From Oryzihumus leptocrescens (GTDB lineage: Bacteria; Actinomycetota; Actinomycetes; Actinomycetales; Dermatophilaceae): 64,000 bases of DNA. Below, piece after piece: positions 17,062 to 25,607 of this stretch (positions within the stretch are counted from its first letter, which is position 1; each line of letters begins with the position of its first letter). Location of the stretch: positions 248,001 through 312,000 of the forward strand of contig NZ_VFOQ01000002.1 in the NCBI RefSeq assembly GCF_006716205.1. Direction: 5' to 3'. The notes under the pieces were generated by a model. It searched no databases. It saw only the letters and a list, made by a program, of their open reading frames with translations, and was not told the origin of the DNA. The position numbers were made by a program, and so were the translations under genes.

Positions 17062-17787
17062 GTGTCCAAGCACCATGCTGGGCGTCATCGCGCCCAAAAC
17101 CGTCCCACCAACCCCCTCGGCACCACCACGGGCCGGACGACGGCGGTCCTCGCTGTCTCCGGTGGCATCGTCGCCACCCTCGCCGGACCGGCCTCGGCCG
17201 CCTCGGCCTCGGCCCCGGCGCCCCTCGTTGCGCCGCCCTCGGCACCTGACACCGTGGCCGTTGCGGCCCCGGCTGCCAGCCCGGCGGTCGTCGCCCCCAG
17301 CTTCGGCGAGGTCGGCTTCCACAGCGTCGCGCCCAAGCCCAAGCCCGCGCCGAAGCCCGTTGCGGCTCCGGCTCCGGCTCCCGTCCAGCGGGCCGCCACG
17401 CCCCAGGTCAGCCGGGGCACCGCCCGGCCGGCTGTGTCCGTGTCCGTCTCGGCGCCGGCCACCAGCGTCCTGGCCGTCGCCGCCCAGTACGCCGGCGTGC
17501 CGTACGTCTGGGGCGGCACCACGCCGTCGGGCTTCGACTGCTCCGGCTTCACGCAGTACGTATTCAACAAGATCGGCGTCTCGCTGCCGCGCACGGCCGA
17601 GGAGCAGCGTGCGGCCGTCACGCGGGTCAGCACCCCGCAGCCGGGTGACCTCGTGTTCTTCGGGTCCCCGGCCTACCACGTCGGCATCTACGCCGGCGGC
17701 GGCATGATGTGGGACGCCCCGCACTCCGGTGCGGTCGTCTCCAAGCGCGCGATCTGGACCAGTGCCGTGACCTACGGTCGCCCCTGA
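17062..17787 (+). CDS. Secreted NlpC/P60 peptidoglycan endopeptidase
   Basis: 241 aa from GTG 17062, with GGAGG at 17047-17051. A Sec signal (AVLAVSGGIVATLAGPASA) ends near residue 46. A Pro/Ala/Lys-rich linker (about 47-130) leads to a C-terminal NlpC/P60 domain with catalytic Cys160 in SGFDCSGFTQYVF and His206 in AYHVGIYAGGG. The family cleaves stem-peptide bonds of the cell wall. The gene lies directly downstream of a c-di-AMP riboswitch, so its expression should fall when c-di-AMP is high, and a strong terminator follows the stop. It has no LysM or other wall-binding module; the basic linker may serve that role. Confidence 0.94.
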   Translation: MSKHHAGRHRAQNRPTNPLGTTTGRTTAVLAVSGGIVATLAGPASAASASAPAPLVAPPSAPDTVAVAAPAASPAVVAPSFGEVGFHSVAPKPKPAPKPVAAPAPAPVQRAATPQVSRGTARPAVSVSVSAPATSVLAVAAQYAGVPYVWGGTTPSGFDCSGFTQYVFNKIGVSLPRTAEEQRAAVTRVSTPQPGDLVFFGSPAYHVGIYAGGGMMWDAPHSGAVVSKRAIWTSAVTYGRP

Positions 17788-17799
17788 TCCGAGCGCGTT

Positions 17800-17844
17800 G
17801 AACGGCCCGAACCCGCTATCCCCTGCAGCGGGCTCGGGCCGTTC
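17800..17844 (+). terminator. Terminator of the NlpC/P60 gene
   Basis: Arms 17800-17817 and 17827-17844 pair over 18 positions with a single mismatch around a 9-nt loop, starting 12 bases after the stop codon. Confidence 0.85.
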
Positions 17845-17903
17845 GCCGTTCCTGCCAAAGAACCTCGGTATGCCGCGACGTCGCCGCTCGTAGTCTCCGG
17901 GCC

Positions 17904-18872
17904 ATGCGTGCTGTCGTCGTCCGTTCCCACGGAGCCCCCGAGGTCCTCGCCGTCGAGGACCTGCCCACCCCGCACCCCGGTCCCGGCCAGGTCCGCGTCA
18001 CCACGGAGCTGACCAGCGTCAACGTCGCCGACGTGCACAGCCGCCGCGGTGGCTATGACGCGGGTGGCGCGCTGCCGTTCACCCCGGGCCTGGACTGCGT
18101 CGGCGTCGTCGACGCGGTGGGGGAGGGCGTGACCGACCTGGTCCGGGGCCAGCGCGTGGCGGCGTGGACCAGCGGCGGCTCTACGCCGAGCAGGTGCTCG
18201 CCCCGGCCGCCATGACCTACCCGTTGCCGCAGGACGTCCCGGCCGAGGTGGGGGCGTCGCTGACGGCGCTGGTCACGGCATACAACGTGCTGCGGCGGGG
18301 GCAGGTCGGCGACGGCGACACGGTCCTGGTCCACGGCGCGACCGGCGGCGTCGGCGGCGCGGCGGTCCAGCTGGCACTGGCGATGGGTGCGCCTCGGGGC
18401 ATCGCCACGGTCGGCGGCCCGGACAAGGTCGCGGCCGCGCGGGCGCTCGGCGCCACCCACGTCGTCGACCACCGGGCGGAGGACTTCGCCGAGGCGGTCC
18501 GCGCGCTCACCGGCGAGGGAGCCGACGTCATCGTCGACCCGATCGGCGGCGAGGTGACCGAGCGCGGGATGTCCTGCCTGGCGCCGTACGGCCGGCTCGT
18601 GATCTGCGGGCACGGCCGGGCCGGCCGCGGCGATCCGCACCACCGACCTGCACCGGCACAACCGTGCGGTGCTGGGCTACAGCACCGGCTACCAGCGCCG
18701 CACCCAGCCGCACGCGCTGCGCCCCGCGGTCGAGGCGGTCCTGGGGCACGCCGCCCGCGGCGAGCTCGTGGTGCCCGAGGCGGCACGGTTCCCGCTGGGG
18801 GAGGCGCCTGCCGCGCACGCCCTGGTCGAGTCGCGGGCCGCGGTCGGCCGGGTGTTCCTCGTCCCCGCCTGA
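17904..18872 (+). pseudogene. Quinone-oxidoreductase-type MDR dehydrogenase, two frameshifts
   Basis: The parts of a single zinc-independent MDR (QOR-like) protein are spread over three frames. The N-terminal GroES-like part is at 17904 to about 18180 ([24 protein letters not shown]). The Rossmann part runs from about 18180 to 18620 (VLVHGATGGVGGAAVQLA, VIVDPIGGEV). The C-terminal part runs from about 18630 to 18872 (VLGYSTGYQ, GELVVPEAARFPLGEA). The breaks fall in GC runs near 18177-18185 and 18610-18633. Joined, they give about 322 aa, the normal length. Either this is a decaying gene or these are indel errors; codon use stays strongly coding in all three parts, which favours recent damage or sequencing error. 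Confidence 0.8.
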
Positions 18873-18887
18873 CGCCAGCACCTCATC

Positions 18888-18949
18888 GCCGAGAGGGACG
18901 TCCCTCAGGGGTGCCCGCCAGCCGGAACCTGAGGGACGTCCCTCTCGGC
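18888..18949. repeat. Perfect 22-bp inverted repeat (dispersed hairpin, copy 1)
   Basis: Arms 18888-18909 and 18928-18949 are perfect reverse complements, with an 18-nt loop. Each arm contains its own palindrome (GAGGGACGTCCCTC). A related hairpin with the same GCCGASAGGGACGT outer sequence occurs at 56266-56327 between flgD and flgE. It may terminate the MDR gene, but recurrence suggests a dispersed repeat family. Confidence 0.8.
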
Positions 18950-19043
18950 GTGACAGGGGGGGCAGGACGGGGCGGGGAGGGGGAAAGGGGTCCGGCACGA
19001 CACGCGGTACTGCATGCTGAGCGGTAACGCGGAATGCGTAGTA

Positions 19044-19058
19044 GTGTCCGTGCCACAC
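19044..19058. promoter_or_regulatory. Possible PadR operator (GTGT-N7-ACAC)
   Basis: A short dyad, GTGT (19044-19047) and ACAC (19055-19058), lies 16 bp ahead of the padR start. PadR proteins often bind dyads of this kind in their own promoter. The evidence is position plus symmetry only. Confidence 0.3.
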
Positions 19059-19074
19059 AAGCAGGAGGTGGGGT

Positions 19075-19410
19075 TTGGACACGACACAGCTGCTCAAGGG
19101 GGTCCTCGATGTCGCAGTGCTGGCGGTGGTCGAGGAGGCCGACGGCTACGGCTACGACGTGGTGCGCCGGTTGCGCGCCGCGGGTCTGGAGGACGTCGGC
19201 GACGCCTCGGTCTACGGGACGCTGCGGCGGCTCTACACGGCGGGGGCGCTGACCTCCTACGTGGTGCCGTCCGAGGAGGGCCCGCACCGCAAGTACTACG
19301 GCATCAACGCACAGGGCAAGAAGGCCCTCGCGGAGCAGACCAAGGTGTGGCTCCGCTTCTCGGACACCATGAACGGCCTCCTGCAGGCCGGGGCGGAGGG
19401 GCGACGGTGA
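19075..19410 (+). CDS. PadR-family transcriptional regulator
   Basis: 111 aa from TTG 19075, with AGGAGG at 19063-19068. It has the short PadR form, a winged helix only: LLKGVLDVAVLAVVEEADGYGYDVVRRL, then DASVYGTLRRLYTAGALTSYVV and GPHRKYYGINAQGKKAL. It would bind DNA as a dimer and probably autoregulates. It is coupled by a GTGA overlap to the HAAS-domain gene that follows, a very common pairing in Gram-positive bacteria. A small dyad upstream is a candidate operator. Confidence 0.92.
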   Translation: MDTTQLLKGVLDVAVLAVVEEADGYGYDVVRRLRAAGLEDVGDASVYGTLRRLYTAGALTSYVVPSEEGPHRKYYGINAQGKKALAEQTKVWLRFSDTMNGLLQAGAEGRR

Positions 19411-20397
19411 CAACGACGACGGACCCGCGGGTCGACAGCTACCTCACCGGGGTGGCCGCGGCCCTGGGTGACCTGCCGCGCAGCGACCGGGAGGACCTCC
19501 TGGAGGAGGTGCGCGAGCACCTCGACGACCTCACGCACGAGAGCGACGCGCCCCTGACGGTGCGCCTCGGTGAGCCGGAGGCGTATGCCGCGGAACTGCG
19601 CGCGTCCGCCGGCCTGCCTCCCCGGGGGCGCTCCTCGCAGGCCACGGTGACGCGCTTGGCGCACACGCTGGCAGCGGCCCGCGCGTCCCTGCTCGCCCAG
19701 CCCTGGGCCCGACCGGTGCTGGACTTCCTCGCCTCGCTGCGGCCGGTGTGGTGGGTGTTCCGGGCCTGGGTGATCGTCACGTTCGCCTTCGTGTGGTTCG
19801 GGCACGCCCCACTGGTCCTACCGGATGCCCTTGGTGCCCGTCCTGTGGTCCGGGCCGATCGGACTGCTCGTCGTCCTGGCGGTGGCGATGGCCTCCGTGC
19901 TGGTCGGGCGCCACGCCTGGGGGCGGCGTGGCCGGAGATTGGTGGCAGGCCTCAACGTCGTGCTCGTCCTGGCGGCGTTTCCCGTGCTGGCGTCCCTGGC
20001 CAGCGCGACCGGGAGCCGCATGGATACGCGGGTCGTCGTGCAGTCCTATCCGCAGGCGCCGCAGCAGGGTGTCTTCAACCAGGGCGAGACGGTGCGCAAC
20101 ATCTACCCCTACGACGCCAGCGGCCACCTGCTCACCGACGTCCGGCTCTACGACGACACCGGCCGGCCGCTGGACCTCCAGCTCGGCCAGGACCCCAACC
20201 GCCGGGCCGTGTTCGACCGCACCGGGCAGCCGGCGACCAACGCCTATCCCTACCGCTACTTCGAGCCGGGCACCCGCGTGGTGGCCAACCCTTCGGCGGG
20301 ACCGCAGGTCGTGGTGCCACCGTTGGTGCCGCAGCCGATGACGGCGAGCGCGACGCCCCAGGCGAGCGCGACCTCCACGGCGAGCGCCACCCCCTGA
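19407..20397 (+). pseudogene. HAAS-domain membrane protein with a frameshift
   Basis: From GTG 19407 the frame encodes an N-terminal HAAS signalling domain (VDSYLTGVAAALGDLPRSDREDLLEEVREHLDD and EAYAAELRAS) and a membrane segment (VWWVFRAWVIVTFAFVWFG). The continuation (LWSGPIGLLVVLAVAMASVL, LVAGLNVVLVLAAFPVLASL, then an extracellular domain with RNIYPYDASGHLLTDVRLYDD and a Thr/Ser/Ala tail) is in another frame from about 19825 to the stop at 20397. The break lies near 19815-19830, by one base. HAAS proteins pair with PadR regulators in membrane-stress circuits. As written the protein is truncated; a base error is equally possible. Confidence 0.75.
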
Positions 20398-20454
20398 CCG
20401 GCGGCGGCACGGCAGGGACAGCAGGGGGCCTGCCGTGCCGCCGCCTTCGCGGCG

Positions 20455-21156
20455 TCAGCCGCCGATGCGGTCGAGGACGGCGGCGAGCTGCTCCGGGGCC
20501 GAGACCATCGGCCAGTGGCCGGTCTCGAGCTCCACGAACTCCCAGGTGCCGCGCAGGGCCTCCACGTGCGGGCGCTGCTCCGGCCCGTCCGGCAGGGTGC
20601 AGACCACGAAGGTGGCGCTCAGCTGCTCCAGCGGCCGGGTGAGGCTGGCCGGCTCCAGCAGCGTGCGGCCCGGGTGCCCGGTGCTGCGGGCCAGCAGGTC
20701 GGCCACCTGCTCGTCGGTCAGGTCGTGGCCGGCGAAGTCCTCGGGGTCCGGGGCCGGCCACAGGCCGTCGTGTCCGGCGATGCTGGCCCGCACGAGCTCC
20801 TGCCCGGCGGCGGACCACCCATCGACCATCGAGGCGCCGTCGACCGGCACGTTGGCGTCGAGGAACACGGTGTGCGCCACCCGGTCGGGCGCGCGGTCGG
20901 CGACCATGCCGGCGACGAGCCCGGCGTAGCTGTGTCCGAGGAGCACCACGTCACGCAGGTCGCGGTCCTCCAGCACGGTGACGACGTCCTCGACGTGGTC
21001 CTCGAGGCCGACCTCGGCGGCCCCGGTGGACCGGTCGGACAGCCCGGGCAGGGTCAGCGGGTGGACGGCGTGGCCGCGCTCGCGCAACGGTGCGGCGACG
21101 GGCTCCCAGACCCAACCGCCGAGCCAGGCCCCGGGGACGAGGACATAGGTGCTCAC
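20455..21156 (-). CDS. Alpha/beta-hydrolase (esterase-like)
   Basis: 233 aa from GTG 21156. The sequence TYVLVPGAWLGGWVWEPVAAPLRERGHAV at the N terminus supplies the oxyanion-hole strand. The nucleophile elbow is GHSYAG, and the catalytic His is in ETGHWPM near the C terminus. The closest known style is the plant-esterase/salicylate-esterase-like hydrolases common in actinobacteria. Substrate unknown. It is divergent from the MFS gene with a 61-bp gap, so both promoters share that interval. No signal peptide. Confidence 0.88.
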   Translation of the reverse strand: MSTYVLVPGAWLGGWVWEPVAAPLRERGHAVHPLTLPGLSDRSTGAAEVGLEDHVEDVVTVLEDRDLRDVVLLGHSYAGLVAGMVADRAPDRVAHTVFLDANVPVDGASMVDGWSAAGQELVRASIAGHDGLWPAPDPEDFAGHDLTDEQVADLLARSTGHPGRTLLEPASLTRPLEQLSATFVVCTLPDGPEQRPHVEALRGTWEFVELETGHWPMVSAPEQLAAVLDRIGG

Positions 21157-21217
21157 GGGGCCACACCGTAGGGGACCGGTGCGACGGATGTCCGGCGAAC
21201 GTGGCACGGTGGCCGGC

Positions 21218-22480
21218 ATGGCACAGGCGCAGCAGCACCCGGAGCGCCCGGCCGGGGGTCACCGGGTCGGGGAGGGCGGCTTCCGGCGCATCTCGGTGGC
21301 GCTGTTCGCCGCCGGGCTGGCGACGTTCGCCCTCCTCTACAGCACCCAGCCGCTGCTGCCGGCCCTCGCCCGCTCCTTCGGCGTCTCGGCCGGGCAGAGC
21401 GCCCTGTCGGTCTCCGCCTGCACCATCGGGCTCGGCCTCGCGCTGCTCGTCGCCGGGCCCCTCTCGGAGGTGGTCGGCCGGACCCGGCTGATGCACGCCT
21501 CACTGTTCGCCTCCGCCGCCGTCGCGCTGCTGTGCGCGCTCGCGCCCGGCTGGCCGGTCCTGCTCGTGCTGCGCGTCATCGAGGGCGTGACCCTCGCGGG
21601 GCTGCCCGCCGTGGCCATGGCCTACCTGCGCGAGGAGGTGCACGAATCCAGCCACGCCCGGGCCGCCGGCCTCTACATCGGCGGCACGGCGCTCGGCGGC
21701 ATGTGCGGGCGGCTGCTGGCCGGTGGGCTGGGCGACCTCGCCGGCTGGCGCTGGGCGCTCGCCGGGGTCGCCGCCCTCGGTGTGGCCTGCGCCGTCCTGG
21801 TGCGGGTCCTGCTGCCGGAGTCCCGCAACTTCGCCCCGGCACCGGCCAGCCCGGCATACCTGCTGCGGGTCACCGGGCGGCTGCTGCGCGACCCGGCCCA
21901 GCTGGCCCTCTACGGCCTCGCGGCCACGCTCATGGGCGGGTTCGTCGCGGTCTACAACGCCATGGGCTTCCGGCTCGCCGGGCCGCCCTACGCCCTGGGC
22001 CTGGGGGTGGCCGGGCTGGTCTTCTGCGTCTACCCGATCGGGTCGTTCGCCTCGACGTTTGCCGGCCGGCTCGCCGACCGGCACGGTCGCCGCGCCGTCG
22101 TGCCGGTCGCCGTCGTCGTCATGCTCGCCGGGGTGCTGCTCACCCTGGCCGGGCCGCTGGGCCTCGTCGTGCTCGGGCTCGCGGTGATGACCGCCGGGTT
22201 CTTCGCGGCGCACGGCGTGGCCAGCGGCTGGGTGGCGGCCCGGGCGCACGTCGGCACCGGTGGCACGGGCCAGGCCGCCTCGCTCTACCTGTTCGCCTAC
22301 TACCTCGGCTCGTCGGTGTTCGGCGGACTGGCCGGTGACGCGTGGACCGCCGGTGGATGGCCGGCGGTCGTCGTGCTGGTGGGCTCGCTGGTCCTGGTGG
22401 GCCTCGGCCTGTCAGTCGGCCTGCGGCGGACCCGCAGCCTGCTCGAGCCCGGCAACGGGACCGGCCTGGTCAGCGCCTGA
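21218..22480 (+). CDS. MFS transporter (YnfM/AraJ-like)
   Basis: 420 aa from ATG 21218 with about twelve hydrophobic segments. The first helix begins ISVALFAAGLATFALLYSTQPLLP. The A-loop motif between TM2 and TM3 is GPLSEVVGRTRLM, and the equivalent between TM8 and TM9 is GRLADRHGRR. The STQPLLP start is characteristic of YnfM-type efflux proteins. These export small organic compounds using the proton gradient; the substrate is unknown. The gene is monocistronic, with the downstream gene convergent. Confidence 0.9.
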   Translation: MAQAQQHPERPAGGHRVGEGGFRRISVALFAAGLATFALLYSTQPLLPALARSFGVSAGQSALSVSACTIGLGLALLVAGPLSEVVGRTRLMHASLFASAAVALLCALAPGWPVLLVLRVIEGVTLAGLPAVAMAYLREEVHESSHARAAGLYIGGTALGGMCGRLLAGGLGDLAGWRWALAGVAALGVACAVLVRVLLPESRNFAPAPASPAYLLRVTGRLLRDPAQLALYGLAATLMGGFVAVYNAMGFRLAGPPYALGLGVAGLVFCVYPIGSFASTFAGRLADRHGRRAVVPVAVVVMLAGVLLTLAGPLGLVVLGLAVMTAGFFAAHGVASGWVAARAHVGTGGTGQAASLYLFAYYLGSSVFGGLAGDAWTAGGWPAVVVLVGSLVLVGLGLSVGLRRTRSLLEPGNGTGLVSA

Positions 22481-22498
22481 GGGCCAGCGCGCCGCCGG

Positions 22499-22939
22499 TC
22501 AGTGGCTGACCGGCTCCAGCACGAACACCGGGATCTCCCGGTCGGTCTTCTGCTGGTACGAGGCGTAGTCCGGCCAGGTCGCGACAGCGCGCTCCCACCA
22601 CTGGGCCTTCTCCTCGCCGGTCACCTCGCGCGCCTTCATCTCCTGGACCTCGGGGCCGTCCTGCAGCTCGACGAGGGGGTTGGCCTGGATGTTGAAGTAC
22701 CAGACCGGGTGCTTGGGGGCGCCGCCCAGCGAGGCGACCACGGCGTAGGCGCCGTCGTGCTCGACCCGCATCAGCGGGGTCTTGCGCAGCTTGCCGGACC
22801 GGGCGCCGAGCGTGGTCAGGATGACGACCGGGCGGCCACGCAGGGTCGTGCCGCGGGTGCCACCGGAGGACTCGTACTCCTCGACCTGGTCGCGGACCCA
22901 CTTCTCGGGACTGGGCTGGTACTCACCGTTCAGAGCCAT
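22499..22939 (-). CDS. Deazaflavin (F420)-dependent nitroreductase-family protein
   Basis: 146 aa from ATG 22939. It matches the DDN/F420-binding split-barrel family: [49 protein letters not shown] and a C-terminal VFVLEPV. The RSGKxRxTPL block is the signature for binding the F420 tail. Members reduce quinones or nitro compounds. This gene also implies an F420-making actinobacterial host. It is convergent with the MFS transporter (18 bp apart) and is preceded by a small unknown gene on the same strand. Confidence 0.92.
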   Translation of the reverse strand: MALNGEYQPSPEKWVRDQVEEYESSGGTRGTTLRGRPVVILTTLGARSGKLRKTPLMRVEHDGAYAVVASLGGAPKHPVWYFNIQANPLVELQDGPEVQEMKAREVTGEEKAQWWERAVATWPDYASYQQKTDREIPVFVLEPVSH

Positions 22940-22967
22940 GTCCCTGACAACACGGCATACCGGGTGT

Positions 22968-23303
22968 TTATGTCTGCTGGGCGGCCAGGGCCTCGAAGTT
23001 CTCGTACAGCTCCGGCACGCCGAACCGGGCACGGGCCTTCAGTGCGGCCGGCGCGACCTGCCGCCACAGCCCCGCCATCCAGAGCCAGTCGAGGATGAGG
23101 TCGGTGTCGATCAGGCCCCGCGAGGTGAGCGTGCCGACCGTCTCCCCGAAAGCCAGGACGGTGGCCACCGCGTCGTCGTCGATCGTGGAGGTCTCGGGGT
23201 CGAAGCCCTCCGACCACAGCGTCTTGGTCGCGTCCTGCAGCCCCAGCTGCGTGCTCCACTGGGCGATCTGGATCAGCAGCGCTGCGTCGTCGTGCGCGGA
23301 CAT
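22968..23303 (-). CDS. Conserved small helical protein (DUF4760-like)
   Basis: 111 aa from ATG 23303, with GAAGGGAG upstream. The sequence is all-helical: [71 protein letters not shown] and [10 protein letters not shown] associate this pattern with DUF4760-type actinobacterial proteins of unknown role. It is 28 bp upstream of the F420-type reductase on the same strand, so the two may be co-transcribed. Confidence 0.72.
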   Translation of the reverse strand: MSAHDDAALLIQIAQWSTQLGLQDATKTLWSEGFDPETSTIDDDAVATVLAFGETVGTLTSRGLIDTDLILDWLWMAGLWRQVAPAALKARARFGVPELYENFEALAAQQT

Positions 23304-23497
23304 GCCCGGCTCCCTTCGCCCCGGCCGGTCCCTCGCCGGCGGGGCTGACGCCAGCCTTCCCGGACCCGGACCCGCCGTCATCGGCCAGTTGTCCTGCTCC
23401 CGGCGCGCCGGCGTCCGTCATGCCCGGCCTGCCCTGTCGTGTCAGGTTCGTCACCTTCTGCGTCAGGTTGTCGGTGGGCGGTGCCAGCATTCCGGCC

Positions 23498-23944
23498 ATG
23501 ACCGCGACCCCGTCTGCCCCCGCGCGCGTCTCGCTGATCACCCTCGGCGTCGAGGACGTCGCGCGCTCCACCGACTTCTACCTCGGCCTCGGCTGGCCCC
23601 TGTCCCCGGCGTCCGTCGCCGGGGAGGTCAGCTTCTTCCGGACCTCTGGTGGCCTGCTGGCGCTGTATGCCGCGTCCGCCCTGGCCGCGGACACCGGGAT
23701 GCAGCAGGCGCCGCAGGGGATGTTCCGCGGGGTCACGACCGCGGTCAACTGCGACGACGAGGCGCAGGTCGACACGACCCTCGAGGCCGCGGTCGCTGCC
23801 GGGGGCACGCTGGTCAAGCCGGGGCACCGCGCCGACTGGGGTGGCTACGTCGGCTACTTCAGCGACCCGGACGGGCACGTGTGGGAGGTAGCCTGGAACC
23901 CGGGCTGGCCGATCGGCGAGGACGGACGACCGCAGCTGCCCTGA
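23498..23944 (+). CDS. VOC-family (glyoxalase-like) protein
   Basis: 148 aa from ATG 23498. Two beta-alpha-beta-beta-beta halves are visible: SLITLGVEDVARSTDFYLGLGWPL at the N terminus and GTLVKPGHRADWGGYVGYFSDPDGHVWEVAWNP at the C terminus. The latter is the typical metal-side end with DPDGHxWE. Substrate unknown; such proteins range from fosfomycin-type resistance to dioxygenases. A terminator hairpin (23957-23990) follows. Confidence 0.9.
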   Translation: MTATPSAPARVSLITLGVEDVARSTDFYLGLGWPLSPASVAGEVSFFRTSGGLLALYAASALAADTGMQQAPQGMFRGVTTAVNCDDEAQVDTTLEAAVAAGGTLVKPGHRADWGGYVGYFSDPDGHVWEVAWNPGWPIGEDGRPQLP

Positions 23945-23956
23945 CCTGACGCGACC

Positions 23957-23990
23957 GAGCCCGGGCCCCGCACTGCAGGGGCCCGGGCTC
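23957..23990 (+). terminator. Hairpin terminator after the VOC gene
   Basis: Perfect 13-bp arms, 23957-23969 and 23978-23990 (GAGCCCGGGCCCC), with an 8-nt loop, start 12 bases past the stop. It may also serve the convergent minus-strand gene that ends at 24089. Confidence 0.82.
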
Positions 23991-24088
23991 TGCCGCGTCA
24001 CGGCGGCGCCGCCTCGTGGAACCGGGCGGGTGGGGCGGCGCCGTCGCGCGGGACCGACCGGCAGAGGGGGCGCCGGTCGGGGTCAGGA

Positions 24089-24940
24089 TCACCGACCCAT
24101 GCCGTGTCCGGGGGCGGTGGTGGTCGTGCCGCCCGCGTGCGGCAGCGGCTGGCTGGGTGGTGCCGGGTGGCTGGACTTCGGAACAGGGGTGGCACCGGCG
24201 GGCGACCTGGTGGCGGTGGCCCCGGACCTGCCCTGCCCGTTGTCGTTGCCGGTGGGTGGGACGGGGGTGTGGCCGGCGCTGGTGCCGGTGCCGGAGGCGT
24301 GGGCAGTGGGGCTGCCGTGGGCCTCGTTCTGGTCGCCGGCGCTGCCCGTGGGCCGCGGGCCCGCGGTGGGGGACGTCACGGACCCGCGCTCGTCGGTCGC
24401 CCCGTCGCGGCCGGTGGGGCGGGCTGACGGCGCAGGGAGGGGCGCCGACGGGGGGTCGATGGGCCGCACGGCCGGGGTGGCCGCGGGCCCGTGCCTGACC
24501 GTTGCCCCGGAGTGCTGTCGCGGGACCGACCCGTTCGGCGCGCCCGGCGCCTCGCCGGTGTCACGGGACGGAGCGGGGACGCCGGTCAGGTGGTGGGCGA
24601 GGTCCTGCAGCGGTGCCGGGAGCGACCCGGTCATCGCCGCAGCCGCGGTTCCCCCGAGCGCGAACACGCTGACCATCGCGGCGACGGCCGGCACCGCCAC
24701 TCGGGAGCGGCGGCGGGTGGCGGGCGCGGGCGGGCGCCCGGAGACGTGGTTCAGGAAGGCCGCGATGGCGTCGTCCTGACCCCTGAGCTCCCCGGCGGTC
24801 GCCGGTGCGGTGACTGCCCGCAGGAGAGCCGACAGGGCCAGGTCCTCACTGGCCACCGCAGGCACTCCCGCGGGCAGTCCGCCCCGCAGCCGGGAGGGCG
24901 GTCCTGGCTGCTTCGGGGCGGGGGCGGGTTGCTCGTTCAT
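24089..24940 (-). CDS. Single-pass membrane protein, probable anti-sigma partner
   Basis: 283 aa. A cytoplasmic N-terminal part with a helical stretch (LALSALLRAVTAPATAGELRG, AAFLNHVSG) is followed by one membrane helix (about 79-103, VAVPAVAAMVSVFALGGTAAAAM) and a long Pro/Ser/Thr/Gly-rich extracellular tail. It starts one base after the stop of the ECF sigma gene, the classical position of an anti-sigma factor. There is no zinc-binding ZAS motif (HxxxCxxC), so if it is an anti-sigma it is of another class. The low-complexity tail may sense the cell envelope. Confidence 0.75.
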   Translation of the reverse strand: MNEQPAPAPKQPGPPSRLRGGLPAGVPAVASEDLALSALLRAVTAPATAGELRGQDDAIAAFLNHVSGRPPAPATRRRSRVAVPAVAAMVSVFALGGTAAAAMTGSLPAPLQDLAHHLTGVPAPSRDTGEAPGAPNGSVPRQHSGATVRHGPAATPAVRPIDPPSAPLPAPSARPTGRDGATDERGSVTSPTAGPRPTGSAGDQNEAHGSPTAHASGTGTSAGHTPVPPTGNDNGQGRSGATATRSPAGATPVPKSSHPAPPSQPLPHAGGTTTTAPGHGMGR

Positions 24941-24941
24941 C

Positions 24942-25541
24942 TCAGACAGGAGACGACGGCACGGCCTGTCGCGTTACGGCAGCGTCTGCGGTCAGCGTGT
25001 CACGCAGTCGGTGCAGCCCCCGGTGCACCGCGACCCTGACCGCGCCGGAGGTCCGGCCGGTCACCCGTGCGACGTCCGCGACGTCGAGACCGACGACGAC
25101 GCGCAGGGCGACGAGCTCGGCCTGCTCGGGTGGCAGGGAGGCGATGAGGCGCAGTGCTGCGGCGGTCGACAACCCGGTCAGGGCGAGGTCGGCCGCGTCC
25201 GGGGCCGCAGCGGCGAGGGGGATGTCCTCGGACAGGTGGTCCGGCACGAGGTGCTCGGGCCGGCGGGCGGCGCGGCGGACGTGGTCGATGTGCAGGTTGC
25301 GGGCGATGGTCACCAGCCACCGGCGGAAGGCCGGCTCGTCGCCGCGGAAGCCGCCGAGCCGCTCGATGACCCGCAGCCAGGTCTGGGAGGCGAGGTCCTC
25401 GGCCTGTCCGGGAGCGGTCACCGCCAGGTAGCGCAGGAGCATCGGCTGGCCGTCACGCCACAGCGCGGCGAAGGCAGCGGCATCCCCTGCCTGCGCCTGG
25501 ACGAGCACGGCGGCGAACCGGTCCTGGAGCATCGCGACCAT
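24942..25541 (-). CDS. ECF-type RNA polymerase sigma factor
   Basis: 199 aa. Region 2 has FAALWRDGQPMLLRYLAVTAPGQAEDLASQTWLRVIERL and FRRWLVTIARNLHIDHVRRAARR. Region 4 has SLPPEQAELVALRVVVGLDVADVARVTGRTSGAVRVAVHRGLHRLR, a helix-turn-helix. This is a complete two-domain ECF sigma without extra C-terminal domains. It is followed after one base by a membrane protein that probably holds it inactive. Target promoters are unknown. Confidence 0.93.
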   Translation of the reverse strand: MVAMLQDRFAAVLVQAQAGDAAAFAALWRDGQPMLLRYLAVTAPGQAEDLASQTWLRVIERLGGFRGDEPAFRRWLVTIARNLHIDHVRRAARRPEHLVPDHLSEDIPLAAAAPDAADLALTGLSTAAALRLIASLPPEQAELVALRVVVGLDVADVARVTGRTSGAVRVAVHRGLHRLRDTLTADAAVTRQAVPSSPV

Positions 25542-25607
25542 GATGCTGGCCGCGGGTCCGCCGCGGGGCCTGTTGGTGAAGAAGTGTCCGTACGGCTGAT
25601 GCCGGGC

